This document shows positions 45,058 through 53,208 of a DNA stretch of 64,000 nucleotides, in pieces. Positions within the stretch are counted from its first letter, which is position 1. The number at the start of each line of letters is the position of its first letter. The position numbers and the translations under genes are program-made. The notes below the pieces were generated by a model. That model was given only the letters and a program-made list of their open reading frames with translations, was not told where the DNA came from and made no database searches. The DNA is from Siccirubricoccus soli (GTDB taxonomy: Bacteria > Pseudomonadota > Alphaproteobacteria > Acetobacterales > Acetobacteraceae), in NCBI RefSeq assembly GCF_024178315.1, contig NZ_JAMZIK010000001.1:1-64000 (forward strand), given 5' to 3'.

Positions 45058-45839
45058 TGTACGAGGTCTATGCCATCCGCTACGCGCATCGCGACGCGAA
45101 GCGCGCGGAGCACTTCATCGGCGGCGACCCGCATGACGCGCCGATGCCGATGGACTATTTCGTCTGGGCCGCCATCGGCAAGGAGCGCAGCTTCGTCGTC
45201 GATGCCGGCTTCACCGAGGCGGTGGCCAAGCGCCGCAAGCGGCAATGGCTGCGCTGCCCGGCGGACAGCCTGAAGCTGGTGGGGCTGGACCCCGCCACGG
45301 TGAAGGACGTCATCCTCACCCACCTGCACTACGACCATGTGGGCAGCTTCGACAAATTCCCGCAGGCGAATTTCCACCTGCAGGAATCCGAGATGCACTA
45401 CGCCTGCGGCCGCTACATGCGCTACCCGAAGCTGTCCCATAGCTTCGAGCCGGACGACATCGCCGGCATGGTGAAGCTGAATTTCGGCCAGCGCGTGAAC
45501 ATGCTGGGCGGGGACGCCGAGATCGCGCCGGGCATCAAGACCTATCTGATGAAGGGCCATTCCGCCGGGCTGCAATGCGTCACGGTGGAGACGCAGCGCG
45601 GCACCGTCGTGCTCGCCTCCGACGTCACGCATTTCTACGAGAACATGGAGGCCGGCCGGCCCTTCACCACCGCCTTCCATATCGGCGAGATGCTGGAGGG
45701 CTTCGACAAGCTGCGCAAGCTGGCGCCGAGCCCGCAGCACATCGTCCCCGGCCATGACCCGGAGGTAATGCGGCGCTACCCGGCGGTGTCGGGGTTGGAA
45801 GGGATCGTCGTGCGGCTGGACCTGCCGCCGAGCGCTTAG
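45057..45839 (+). CDS. N-acyl homoserine lactonase-like MBL hydrolase
   Basis: A 260-residue metallo-beta-lactamase-fold hydrolase. HLHYDH is at 89-94, and further ligands lie in LMKGHSAGLQ, LASDVTHFY and HIVPGHDP. The opening MYEVYAIRYAHRD and FVVDAGF fit the AHL-lactonase (AttM/AiiA-like) group. No signal peptide is present. Because it is co-translated with a beta-hydroxyacid dehydrogenase and a CMD protein, a catabolic lactone or ester is a more likely substrate than a quorum signal, though both are possible. Confidence 0.9.
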   Translation: MYEVYAIRYAHRDAKRAEHFIGGDPHDAPMPMDYFVWAAIGKERSFVVDAGFTEAVAKRRKRQWLRCPADSLKLVGLDPATVKDVILTHLHYDHVGSFDKFPQANFHLQESEMHYACGRYMRYPKLSHSFEPDDIAGMVKLNFGQRVNMLGGDAEIAPGIKTYLMKGHSAGLQCVTVETQRGTVVLASDVTHFYENMEAGRPFTTAFHIGEMLEGFDKLRKLAPSPQHIVPGHDPEVMRRYPAVSGLEGIVVRLDLPPSA

Positions 45840-45877
45840 AGCGTTTTCGGTTTACATGCGTTCAGCGAAAACGCTCT
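45838..45877. repeat. AGAGC...GCTCT palindrome, copy 1
   Basis: Arms AGAGCGTTTTC and GAAAACGCTCT (11 bp, perfect) flank 18 bases. The left arm begins inside the lactonase stop codon. Elements with these ends are frequent between genes in some alphaproteobacteria; this is one of three copies in the window. Confidence 0.75.
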
Positions 45878-45891
45878 ACGCCTTTGTTTGC

Positions 45892-45940
45892 AGAGCAGAT
45901 TCACGCCTTCGGGCGATGCCGCCCTACGGCGATCTGCTCT
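45892..45940. repeat. AGAGC...GCTCT palindrome, copy 2
   Basis: Arms AGAGCAGAT and ATCTGCTCT (9 bp, perfect) flank 31 bases. The internal part can also fold (GCCGCCCTACGGC region). It lies 14 bases after copy 1 and has the same outer five bases but different inner ones. Confidence 0.7.
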
Positions 45941-45960
45941 AGGCCTGGCCGCGCAGGCTC

Positions 45961-45998
45961 GCGTCTCCCCGGGAGCGACGCCGCTCCCGGGGAGACGC
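45961..45998. terminator. 17-bp perfect hairpin between convergent genes
   Basis: GCGTCTCCCCGGGAGCG pairs perfectly with CGCTCCCGGGGAGACGC around a four-base loop. It lies between the convergent lactonase and acetamidase genes, 12 bases from the latter's stop. No T run follows, but the stem is very stable and may stop or protect transcripts from both sides. Confidence 0.6.
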
Positions 45999-46009
45999 CC
46001 CTGAGGGCG

Positions 46010-46963
46010 TCAGAACAGCAGGCCCTTCTTCAGCAGCCCGTGCACGCCCTTCTCGCCGTTCACTGTCTGCGTCACGTGGAAATCCACGGCGAGGGAGCAG
46101 AAGGCATAGGCCTGTTCCGGTGACAGATTGGTGCGGGCGGTGATGAAGGCGATCATCTCGCGCAGCGCGGTCTTCATCGCCTGGTCCAGATCCTCATGCA
46201 GCCCCATGCTGATGAAGTGGGTAGGCGTCTCGGCGCGGGGATAGGCGAGGGCCGGCTTGCCGCCCTCCGCCTTGTGCAGCACGAAGGTGAAGACGCCGTC
46301 CAGGCAGGTCTCCAGCGCCGTCACGCAGACCTCGCCATCCCCCTGCACGCCATGGCCGTCGCCCACCGAGAAATTGGCGCCCGGCACATGCACCGGCAGG
46401 AACAGCGTGCTGCCCTGCTGGAGCTGCCTGTTGTCCAGATTGCCGCCATGGATGCGCGGCTCCTTGGAGCTGACACGGCCGAAGGCGGGGGGCGGGGCCA
46501 CGCCCATCACGCCGAAGAAGGGCGCCAGCGGCAACTCCGTGCCCCAGGGCAGGCGGCAGGTCTTCCGCGTCCTGTCGATGGGGATAACCATGAGATGCGG
46601 CTCGTGGAAATCCTCCGGCAGGGTGCCGGCCAGGGGGCGGATCATGTTCCAGCCCCAGTCGCTGCCCGGCTCGATGCTCTCGATCCGGATCTCCAGCATG
46701 TCGCCGGGCATGGCGCCCTCGATGGCGATCGGCCCGGTGCAGATATGCCCGGTGGTCATGCCCGGATTGGCCTCGACGATCGCGGCCAGAGCCGGCGGGA
46801 TGGTCAGGCCGCTGCCCGGCTCCGGCAGCACCCCCGGCCGGCCGGAGAGACATTCCACCGCCACCGTGTCGCCGGAAGCGATGGTGAGGACGGGTGGGAA
46901 GATGGCATCGAAGACGCCGAGGCGGACGGTCTCGGGCGTGGCGCGCAGCGTGTGGGTGGCCAT
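46010..46963 (-). CDS. Acetamidase/formamidase family protein
   Basis: A 317-residue FmdA/AmdA-family enzyme, expected to hydrolyse a short amide to ammonia and the acid. Characteristic segments are VAVECLSGRPGVLPEPGSG, TGHICTGPIAIEGAMPGDML, IRIESIEPGSDWGWN, PFFGVMGVAPP, RIHGGNLDNRQLQQG, FSVGDGHGVQGDGEV and the late SLAVDFHVTQTVNG. It is the last gene of a minus-strand catabolic run and follows the cupin gene by about 80 bases. ATG at 46963 is chosen because the upstream frame is low-complexity. No signal peptide, so it is cytosolic. Confidence 0.92.
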   Translation of the reverse strand: MATHTLRATPETVRLGVFDAIFPPVLTIASGDTVAVECLSGRPGVLPEPGSGLTIPPALAAIVEANPGMTTGHICTGPIAIEGAMPGDMLEIRIESIEPGSDWGWNMIRPLAGTLPEDFHEPHLMVIPIDRTRKTCRLPWGTELPLAPFFGVMGVAPPPAFGRVSSKEPRIHGGNLDNRQLQQGSTLFLPVHVPGANFSVGDGHGVQGDGEVCVTALETCLDGVFTFVLHKAEGGKPALAYPRAETPTHFISMGLHEDLDQAMKTALREMIAFITARTNLSPEQAYAFCSLAVDFHVTQTVNGEKGVHGLLKKGLLF

Positions 46964-47045
46964 GCGGGCTCTCTTCAGGACGGTGGGACGGCGGCAAGCA
47001 AGCAACCGCCGTGCCGGCGCCGGCACGGCGGCGGGCGGTGCCGGT

Positions 47046-47456
47046 TCAGCCCTGCGGCGTCGCGGTGTAGTCGGCCTCCGAGACCGGTTCGAACCAGGCG
47101 GTGCTCTCGCCGTTCGGCCCGTCCTCGGACATCGCCAGGTGGGAGAAGACGCGGTCCGGTGCCGCGCCATGCCAGTGCCGCACGCCCGGCGGGATCACTA
47201 CCGTATCGCCGGGGTAGAGCGCCTGGACCTGCTCGCCTTCCTTCTGGATGCGGCCGATGCCGGAGAGGCAGTAGAGCGTCTGTCCCAGCGGGTGGGTGTG
47301 CCAATTAGTGCGCGCGCCCGGCGTGAAGGTGATGGCGCTGGCCCGCATGCGGGAGGGCGGGGTGACCTTCAGCACCTCGTCCGAGAACACCGTGCCGGTG
47401 AAGTTCGAGGCCGGCGCCGATTTGGTGGCACGGGATTCGGCACGCAGGATCTTCAT
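47046..47456 (-). CDS. Cupin protein related to (R)-hydroxynitrile lyases
   Basis: A 136-residue single-domain cupin. Metal ligands are in WHTHPLGQTLY (two His and a Gln) and in VRHWHGAAPD. The opening MKILRAESRATKSAPASNFTGTV and the order of motifs resemble the small manganese cupins with hydroxynitrile lyase activity and their carboxymuconolactone-associated relatives. Enzymatic role is uncertain; many homologues have no assigned substrate. GGAAGGGAAG lies before the ATG. It is 13 bases downstream of a Bug receptor and upstream of an amidase. Confidence 0.85.
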   Translation of the reverse strand: MKILRAESRATKSAPASNFTGTVFSDEVLKVTPPSRMRASAITFTPGARTNWHTHPLGQTLYCLSGIGRIQKEGEQVQALYPGDTVVIPPGVRHWHGAAPDRVFSHLAMSEDGPNGESTAWFEPVSEADYTATPQG

Positions 47457-47469
47457 GGCTTCCCTTCCT

Positions 47470-48432
47470 TCACTCGATGCGCAGATTGGCGGCGCGGATC
47501 ACCGTGCCCCATTTCCGCAGCTCCTCGCCGATCAGCACAGCGAATTCCGCCGGGTTGCGGGTCCAGACGGTGGCGCCGGCGCGGCGGATGCGCTCCGCCG
47601 TCTCCGCCCCGTTGGCGATGCGGATGATGGCATCCGCCAGCCGGTCGCGGATCGGCGCCGGCAGCCGCGCGGGGCCGACGAAGCCGAACCAGACATAGAC
47701 CTCGTAGCCCGGGAAGCCGGCTTCCTGGAAGGTGGGCACCCCCGGCATCGTCGGGTCGCGCTCGCTGCCCGTGACGCCGAGGGCGCGCAGCCGCCCGCCT
47801 TCCACATGCGGCAGGGTGTTCGGCAGGTTGTCGATGCTGAAATCCAACCGGCCGGCGATGAGGTCGGCCAGGCCCGGCGCGCTGCCGCGATAGGGGACGT
47901 GGGCCATGTCGGTGCCGGTGCGGTGCCTGAACAGCTCCGCGGCGAGGTGCGGGGAGGAGCCGGCGCCGGAGCTGGCATAGCTGAGCTTGCCGGGGTTCGC
48001 CTTCGCCGCCGCGACCAGCTCCGCCAGTGTGCGATAGGGGCTGTTCGCCGGCACCACCAGCGCATTCATCACCCGGGCGCAGGTGGCGAGCGGCGTCAGG
48101 TCCTTCTGCGGGTCATAGCCGGTATTGGCGAAGAGAAAGGGGTTCATGGTGAGGTTGGCGGTATTCGCCACCACCATCGTCGTGCCGTCCGGCGCTGCCT
48201 GCGCCGTGGCGGCGATGGCAAGCGAGCCGCTGGCGCCCGGCCGGTTCTCCACCACGCCGAGCTGGCCGAGGGCGTCACCCATTTTCTCGCCGATCAGCCG
48301 CGCCAGGGTGTCGTTGATCGCGCCCGGCGTGTAGGGGACCAGGATGCGGATGGGCCGGTCCGGCGACCAGGGCTGGGCGTGCGCCGGCAAGGCCAGCAGC
48401 GCAGGCGCGGCGAGCAGGACGCGGCGATGCAT
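47470..48432 (-). CDS. Bug/TctC-family periplasmic solute receptor
   Basis: A 320-residue receptor with signal MHRRVLLAAPALLALPAHA. Family blocks are IRILVPYTPGAINDTLARL, ENRPGASGSLAIAA, VPYRGSAPGLADLIAGRLD and FPGYEVYVWFGFVGPARLP. The usual GG after PG is replaced by AI (TPGAIND). GGGAGG lies before the ATG. It sits inside the catabolic run, 30 bases after the acyl-CoA synthetase, so its ligand is probably the acid which that enzyme activates. No TctAB genes are present. Confidence 0.92.
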   Translation of the reverse strand: MHRRVLLAAPALLALPAHAQPWSPDRPIRILVPYTPGAINDTLARLIGEKMGDALGQLGVVENRPGASGSLAIAATAQAAPDGTTMVVANTANLTMNPFLFANTGYDPQKDLTPLATCARVMNALVVPANSPYRTLAELVAAAKANPGKLSYASSGAGSSPHLAAELFRHRTGTDMAHVPYRGSAPGLADLIAGRLDFSIDNLPNTLPHVEGGRLRALGVTGSERDPTMPGVPTFQEAGFPGYEVYVWFGFVGPARLPAPIRDRLADAIIRIANGAETAERIRRAGATVWTRNPAEFAVLIGEELRKWGTVIRAANLRIE

Positions 48433-48462
48433 GTGGCTTCCTCCCGTATCTGGAACGAAAGG

Positions 48463-50079
48463 CTACACGGATCGCAGCCGCTGGCGCAGCTCGAATTTTT
48501 GGATCTTGCCGGTGGAGGTCTTGGGCAGCGGGCCGAAGCTGACGCGCTTCGGGCATTTGAAATGCGCCAGCCGGTTGCGGCACCAGGCGATGATCTCCGC
48601 CTCGGTCGGCGGGTTCGCCGCATCCACCGGGGTGACGAAGGCGTGCGGCACTTCGCCCCACTTCTCATCAGGCGCCGCCACCACCGCGGCTTCCATCACG
48701 CCGGGATGGGCATAGAGCACCTCCTCCACCTCAAGGGTCGAGATGTTCTCCCCGCCGCTGATGACGATGTCCTTGGCGCGGTCCTTCACCTCGATATAGC
48801 CATCCGGGTGCATAACGCCGAGATCGCCGGTGTGGAACCAGCCGCCGGCGAAAGCGGCTTCGTTGGCCTTCGGGTTGCGCAGATAGCCCTTCATCACCGT
48901 ATTGCCGCGCAGCATCACCTCGCCGAGCGTCGCGCCATCCGCGGGCACCGGGGCCATGGTGGCGGGGTCCAGCACCGCGGCTTCTTCCAGCATCGGATGA
49001 TTCACGCCCTGGCGGGCCATGAAGGCGGATTTCTCGGGCAGTGGCATCTCATCGAGTCCGGGCTGCCAGAGGCAGATGGTGGCGGGACCGTAGCACTCCG
49101 TCAGGCCATAGAGATGCGTCACGGCGAAGCCCATCGCCTCCATCCCGGCGATGACGGTGGAGGGCGGCGCGGCGCCGCCGGTGGCGATGGCGACGGAATG
49201 GGGCAGGGGCCGCTTCTTCTCGGCCGGAGCGTGGATCAGCATGGTCAGCACCACGGGCGCCGCGCACATATGCGTCACGCCATGCTCCGCGATGGCGGCG
49301 AAGATGGCCCCGGCCTCCACGCGACGCAGGCAGACATGGGTGCCGCCCTGGAGCGTGACGGCCCAGGTATAGGTCCAGCCGTTGCAGTGGAACATCGGCA
49401 GCGTCCAGAGATAGACGCTGCGCGGCGTGAGGTTGAAGGCCAGCGCGTTGCCGCTGGCGTTGAGATAGGCGCCGCGATGATGAGCGACGACGCCCTTCGG
49501 GTCCCCGGTGGTGCCGGAGGTGTAGGAGAGGGAGATCGCCTCCCACTCATCCCCCGGCAGGCGCCAGGGCACATCCGGGTCGCCGCCGGCGAGGAAGGCC
49601 TCGTACTCCATGCCGCCCAGGCGCTCCGACCCTGGGGCCTCGCTGTCCACGATGTCGATCAGCACGGGCGCGTCCGGTACATCCGCCAGCGCGAGGCAAG
49701 CGGTGGGCGCCCATTCGCTGTCCACCAGGAAGGCGCGGGCCTTGGAATGCCGCAGGATGAAGCCGATGGAGGCGGCATCCAGCCGGATGTTGATGGTGCA
49801 GAGCACGGCGCCGGCCAGCGGCACACCGTAATGCGCCTCCAGCATCTCCGGCGTGTTCGGCGCCAGGATGGCGACGACATCGCCGGGCTTCACCCCGGCG
49901 CGGCCCAGCGCCGAGGCCAGCCGCCGTGCCCGTTCCGCCATCTGCGCGTAGGTATACCGCCGCGCCCCATGGATGACGGCAATGCGGTGCGGGTAGATGC
50001 GCGCCGCCCGCGCCAGGAAGGAGAGCGGCGAGAGCGGGACGTGGTTGGCGCTCAGCCGGGGAAGGTCGGCGTCATCCAC
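48463..50079 (-). CDS. AMP-forming acyl-CoA synthetase
   Basis: A 538-residue ANL-family ligase. Motifs: LSYTSGTTGDPKGVVAHHRG (about 180-199), YGLTECYGPAT, GWFHTGDLGVMHPDGYIEVKDR, ISGGENIS and the catalytic Lys in KTSTGKIQKFELRQR. This pattern fits medium- to long-chain or aryl fatty acid ligases of the plant acyl-activating/FadD3-like group. The start is GTG at 50079, eight bases inside the preceding acyl-CoA dehydrogenase gene, giving the natural N terminus MDDADLPRLSANHVPL. It supplies CoA esters for the dehydrogenase and SDR encoded upstream in the same run. Confidence 0.93.
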   Translation of the reverse strand: MDDADLPRLSANHVPLSPLSFLARAARIYPHRIAVIHGARRYTYAQMAERARRLASALGRAGVKPGDVVAILAPNTPEMLEAHYGVPLAGAVLCTINIRLDAASIGFILRHSKARAFLVDSEWAPTACLALADVPDAPVLIDIVDSEAPGSERLGGMEYEAFLAGGDPDVPWRLPGDEWEAISLSYTSGTTGDPKGVVAHHRGAYLNASGNALAFNLTPRSVYLWTLPMFHCNGWTYTWAVTLQGGTHVCLRRVEAGAIFAAIAEHGVTHMCAAPVVLTMLIHAPAEKKRPLPHSVAIATGGAAPPSTVIAGMEAMGFAVTHLYGLTECYGPATICLWQPGLDEMPLPEKSAFMARQGVNHPMLEEAAVLDPATMAPVPADGATLGEVMLRGNTVMKGYLRNPKANEAAFAGGWFHTGDLGVMHPDGYIEVKDRAKDIVISGGENISTLEVEEVLYAHPGVMEAAVVAAPDEKWGEVPHAFVTPVDAANPPTEAEIIAWCRNRLAHFKCPKRVSFGPLPKTSTGKIQKFELRQRLRSV

Positions 50080-51277
50080 GGTGCACCCCCCATTGGAAGA
50101 AGTCCTTGCCCTGGCGGCGGAGGAAATTCGCCAGCACCATGCGGTGCACCTCAGAGGCGCCATCCACCAGCCGCGCCTGGCGGGCATAGCGGTACATCCA
50201 CTCGATAGGCGTATCCTTGGAATAGCCGCGGGCGCCGAGCAATTGCAGTGCCGTGTCCACGGCCTTGTGCAGCGCATCCGCGGCGACGATCTTCGCCATG
50301 GAGATCTCCTTCCGCGCCAGGCTGCCATTGTCCAGCAGCCAGGCGGCGCGCATGGTCAGCAGCCGGCCGATGTCCAGCTCCATCGCCGCCTGGCCGACCA
50401 TCTGCTGCACGCTCTCCTTCTCGGCCAGCGTCGTGCCGAAGCTGCGGCGTTGCTCGATATGCGCGGAGGCGATTTCCAGCGCCCGCCGCCCCATGCCGGT
50501 CCAGCGCATGCAATGGGTGAGGCGGGCGGGACCGAGGCGGATCTGGGTGACGCGAAGCCCGTCCCCCACCCCCATCAGCACGTTGTCGTCCGTCACCTCC
50601 AGCCCGTCGAATTCCAGCTCGCAATGCCCGCCATGCTCCTCCGGCCCCATGATCGGGATGCGGCGGATGATGCGCCAGCCGGGCTGGTCCGCGTGGAAGA
50701 GGAAGGCGGTGAGGCCGTTGCGCGGATCATCCGAGGTGCGCGCCATGAGGATGAAGTGCTTCGCTTCCCCGGCGCCGGTGATGAAGTGCTTGCGGCCGGT
50801 GATGACCCAGCGGTCGCCCTTCCGCTCCGCCTTGGTGAGGGTCATCGAAGGGTCGCTGCCGGCGCCGTTCGGCTCCGTCATGGCGAAGCTGCTCTGCACC
50901 TCGCCATCGATGATGGGTTGCAGCCAGCGCTCCTTCTGCGCCTCCGTGCCCACCATGTTCAGCACGCGCATATTGCCGTCATCCGGCGCCGCGCCATGGA
51001 ACACCACGGGGCCGAAGATGCTGCGGTTCATCTCTTCATAGCAGGCGGCAAGGCCGACCATAGGCAGGCCACCGCCGCCCCGCTCCTGCGGCATCTGCAA
51101 CGCCCAAAGCCCTTCCGCCTTGGCCTCCGCCCGCAGCTTCTCCAGCAGCGGCTTGGCGATGTTCTCGTGTTCGTCATAGCTCGCCGGGTCGGCTTCCAGC
51201 GGGATCAGCTTGCGCTCGACGAAGTCGCGGATGCGCTGCGCGATCTCGGTGATCTCGGGGGAGAGGCTGAAATCCAT
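50072..51277 (-). CDS. Acyl-CoA dehydrogenase (ACAD10/11-like)
   Basis: A 401-residue flavoprotein starting MDFSLSPEITEIAQRIRDFV. Motifs: AMTEPNGAGSDPSMTLTKAE, TGRKHFITGAGEAKHF, RRSFGTTLAEKESVQQMVGQ, LLGARGYSKDTPIEWMYRYA and the C-terminal RLVDGASEVHRMVLANFL. The last two segments are typical of the ACAD10/11-like branch that handles longer or branched acyl groups. It lies between an SDR gene (13 bases upstream) and the acyl-CoA synthetase, which overlaps its end by 8 bases, making a beta-oxidation-type set. Confidence 0.94.
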   Translation of the reverse strand: MDFSLSPEITEIAQRIRDFVERKLIPLEADPASYDEHENIAKPLLEKLRAEAKAEGLWALQMPQERGGGGLPMVGLAACYEEMNRSIFGPVVFHGAAPDDGNMRVLNMVGTEAQKERWLQPIIDGEVQSSFAMTEPNGAGSDPSMTLTKAERKGDRWVITGRKHFITGAGEAKHFILMARTSDDPRNGLTAFLFHADQPGWRIIRRIPIMGPEEHGGHCELEFDGLEVTDDNVLMGVGDGLRVTQIRLGPARLTHCMRWTGMGRRALEIASAHIEQRRSFGTTLAEKESVQQMVGQAAMELDIGRLLTMRAAWLLDNGSLARKEISMAKIVAADALHKAVDTALQLLGARGYSKDTPIEWMYRYARQARLVDGASEVHRMVLANFLRRQGKDFFQWGVHRG

Positions 51278-51290
51278 CGGAGCTGGGGTC

Positions 51291-52058
51291 CTAGAGCGCG
51301 TTGACGGAATGGCCGCCATCCACCGCCAGCACCGCGCCGGTCATGTGCGCGCCGGCGGCGGAGGCGAGGAGGAGCAGCGGGCCGGTAAGGTCCTCGGGCT
51401 GACCCAGGCGGCGCTGCGGCACGCGTTTGACCACGGCCTGCCCGGCCTCCGAGGCGAAGAACTCACGGTTGATCGGCGTCTCGATATAGCCGGGGCAGAG
51501 GGCGTTCACGCGGATGCCGTGCCGTGCCCATTCCACCGCGAGCTGCTTGGTGAGCTGCACCAGCCCGGCCTTGGAGGCGGTGTAGCCGGCGACGCCCATC
51601 AGGATGCGCAGGCCGCCGATGGAGGCGATGTTGATGATGCTGCCGGGGCGCTTCGCCGCCACCAGCCGGCGCGCCGCCTCTCCCGCCACCAGGAAGCAGC
51701 CGCGGAGATTGACCTCCATCACGCTGTCCCAGTCCTCGGCGGTCTGCTGCAGGGCCGGCTTGGTGACGGCGATGCCGGCATTGTTCACCAGGATGTCGCA
51801 GGGGCCGAAAGCAGCCTCCGCGGCATCGAAGGCCGCGGCGATGCTGGCGGGGGCTGTCACATCCAGCGGCACGGCCAGGGCACCTTCCCCGAGCTCCGCC
51901 GCCAGTGCAGCCAGGGCCTCCGCCCGCCGGGCTGCCAGGACCACCCGGGCGCCCGCCGCATGCAGCACCCGGGCGAAATGCGCCCCGAGCGCGCCCGAGG
52001 CGCCGGTGACGAAAGCCGTCTGGCCGGCCAGCGAAAACAACGACGCCGGATCGTTCAT
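51291..52058 (-). CDS. Short-chain dehydrogenase/reductase
   Basis: A 255-residue classical SDR. The cofactor loop is TGASGALG (19-26 region). NNAG, the catalytic Ser in INIASIGG, the YTASK pair of Tyr and Lys, and the NALCPGYIETPIN substrate segment are all present. VVLAARR after the second strand suggests NADP(H) preference. Start MNDPASLFSL has GGGAGG six bases upstream. Within the operon it could act as the 3-hydroxyacyl-CoA dehydrogenase step or reduce a ketone. Confidence 0.93.
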   Translation of the reverse strand: MNDPASLFSLAGQTAFVTGASGALGAHFARVLHAAGARVVLAARRAEALAALAAELGEGALAVPLDVTAPASIAAAFDAAEAAFGPCDILVNNAGIAVTKPALQQTAEDWDSVMEVNLRGCFLVAGEAARRLVAAKRPGSIINIASIGGLRILMGVAGYTASKAGLVQLTKQLAVEWARHGIRVNALCPGYIETPINREFFASEAGQAVVKRVPQRRLGQPEDLTGPLLLLASAAGAHMTGAVLAVDGGHSVNAL

Positions 52059-52125
52059 GCGCATCCTCCCGGATGGCATATGGCCATTCCCGGGAAGGGG
52101 GCGCAAGCCGAGGCGGCCGCCCCCT

Positions 52126-53088
52126 TCAGCCCGGGGTCAGCTTCATGGCGGAGACGACCGGCGCCATGCGCGCGATATCCGCCGCCAGCAGGGCGGAGGC
52201 GGCCTTGGGGGAGGAGTCCGGCCAGGGTTCGCAGCCCACGCCGGCCAAGCGCTGGGCGAAGCTGGGCTCGGCGATCGCCTGCCTTGCTGCATCCTGCAGC
52301 GTGGCCATCACTTCGGGCGGCGTGCCGGGGCGGGCGAAGAGGATCTGGTAGACCGTCATGTCATAGCCGGCGATCCCGGCTTCGGCGAGGCTAGGCAGGC
52401 CAGGCACCAGGGCGGAGGCGCTCTCCGTGGAGACGGCGAGGCCTCGCACCCGGCCGTCCCGGATCAGCGGCAGCAGCATGGTCGGGCTGTCGATGGTGAG
52501 CTGGACCCGCCCGGCGACGAGGTCCTGCACCGAGGCCGCGGCGGCGCGGTAGGGCACGATGGTGAAGGTGACGCCGGCGCGCTGGCGGAACTGCTCCCCT
52601 GCCATGTGGTTGCTGCCGCCGGGGTTGGCGGCGCCGTAATTCGCCTTCTCCCCCTCCGCCTTCAGCCAGGCGAGAAGTTCCGGCACGTCGCGCGCCGGCA
52701 CCGCCGGGTGCACCGCCAGGACAAAGGGCTGCCGCGCGACCAGGGCGAGGGGGATGAAATCCGCCACGGGATCAAAGGGGATCTGCGGGTAGATCGCTTT
52801 CATCACCGCATGGTTGTTGGTGGCGATGAAAAGCGTGTAGCCATCGGCCGGGCTGCGCTGGAAGGCGGCGGCGCCCACCGTGCTGCCCGCCCCGGGGATG
52901 TTCTCCGCCACCACCGGCCGGCCAAGGATGGCGGCCATCCCCTCTGCCAGGATGCGGCCGACGATGTCGGTAACGCCAGCGACGGCGACGGGAATGACGA
53001 GCCGAACGGGACGGCTGGGGAATCGCTCCTGTGCGGCGGCGGCGAAGGGCGTGAGGAGCGGGGCGGCGAGCAGGGATCGGCGCAGCAT
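52126..53088 (-). CDS. Bug/TctC-family periplasmic solute receptor
   Basis: A 320-residue receptor with signal MLRRSLLAAPLLTPFAAAA. Segments: VRLVIPVAVAGVTDIVGRIL, ENIPGAGSTVGAAAF, VPYRAAAASVQDLVAGRVQ and LFARPGTPPEVMATLQDAA. The canonical PFxPGG loop is changed to PVAVAG, so the ligand carboxylate may be held differently. It heads the catabolic run, 67 bases before the SDR gene, and therefore probably binds the compound the run degrades. A second Bug lies 3.7 kb downstream in the same run. Confidence 0.92.
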   Translation of the reverse strand: MLRRSLLAAPLLTPFAAAAQERFPSRPVRLVIPVAVAGVTDIVGRILAEGMAAILGRPVVAENIPGAGSTVGAAAFQRSPADGYTLFIATNNHAVMKAIYPQIPFDPVADFIPLALVARQPFVLAVHPAVPARDVPELLAWLKAEGEKANYGAANPGGSNHMAGEQFRQRAGVTFTIVPYRAAAASVQDLVAGRVQLTIDSPTMLLPLIRDGRVRGLAVSTESASALVPGLPSLAEAGIAGYDMTVYQILFARPGTPPEVMATLQDAARQAIAEPSFAQRLAGVGCEPWPDSSPKAASALLAADIARMAPVVSAMKLTPG

Positions 53089-53135
53089 GGCGGATGGTCC
53101 TGAGGGGAATTGCATGCTCTAGATCTTATGTTTCC

Positions 53136-53183
53136 AGAGCAAGAAATCCGATCAGGTGATTCCGCCTAATCGGATATTGCTCT
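53136..53183. repeat. AGAGC...GCTCT palindrome, copy 3
   Basis: Outer arms AGAGCAA and TTGCTCT plus inner arms ATCCGAT and ATCGGAT form an interrupted hairpin. It lies in the divergent gap between a Bug gene and the NMT1-like gene. Ends match the two copies near 45840-45940. Confidence 0.65.
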
Positions 53184-53208
53184 AGCAAGCCCCACGCCGG
53201 AGCGTGCC

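Noticed and set aside
45057-45839. Firm call of a quorum-quenching enzyme
   Set aside because: Sequence fits the family, but the operon context is catabolic and the family has many lactone and ester substrates.
47296-50208. Plus-strand open frame of about 970 codons
   Set aside because: It is antisense to a cupin, a Bug receptor and an acyl-CoA synthetase whose motifs are all intact.
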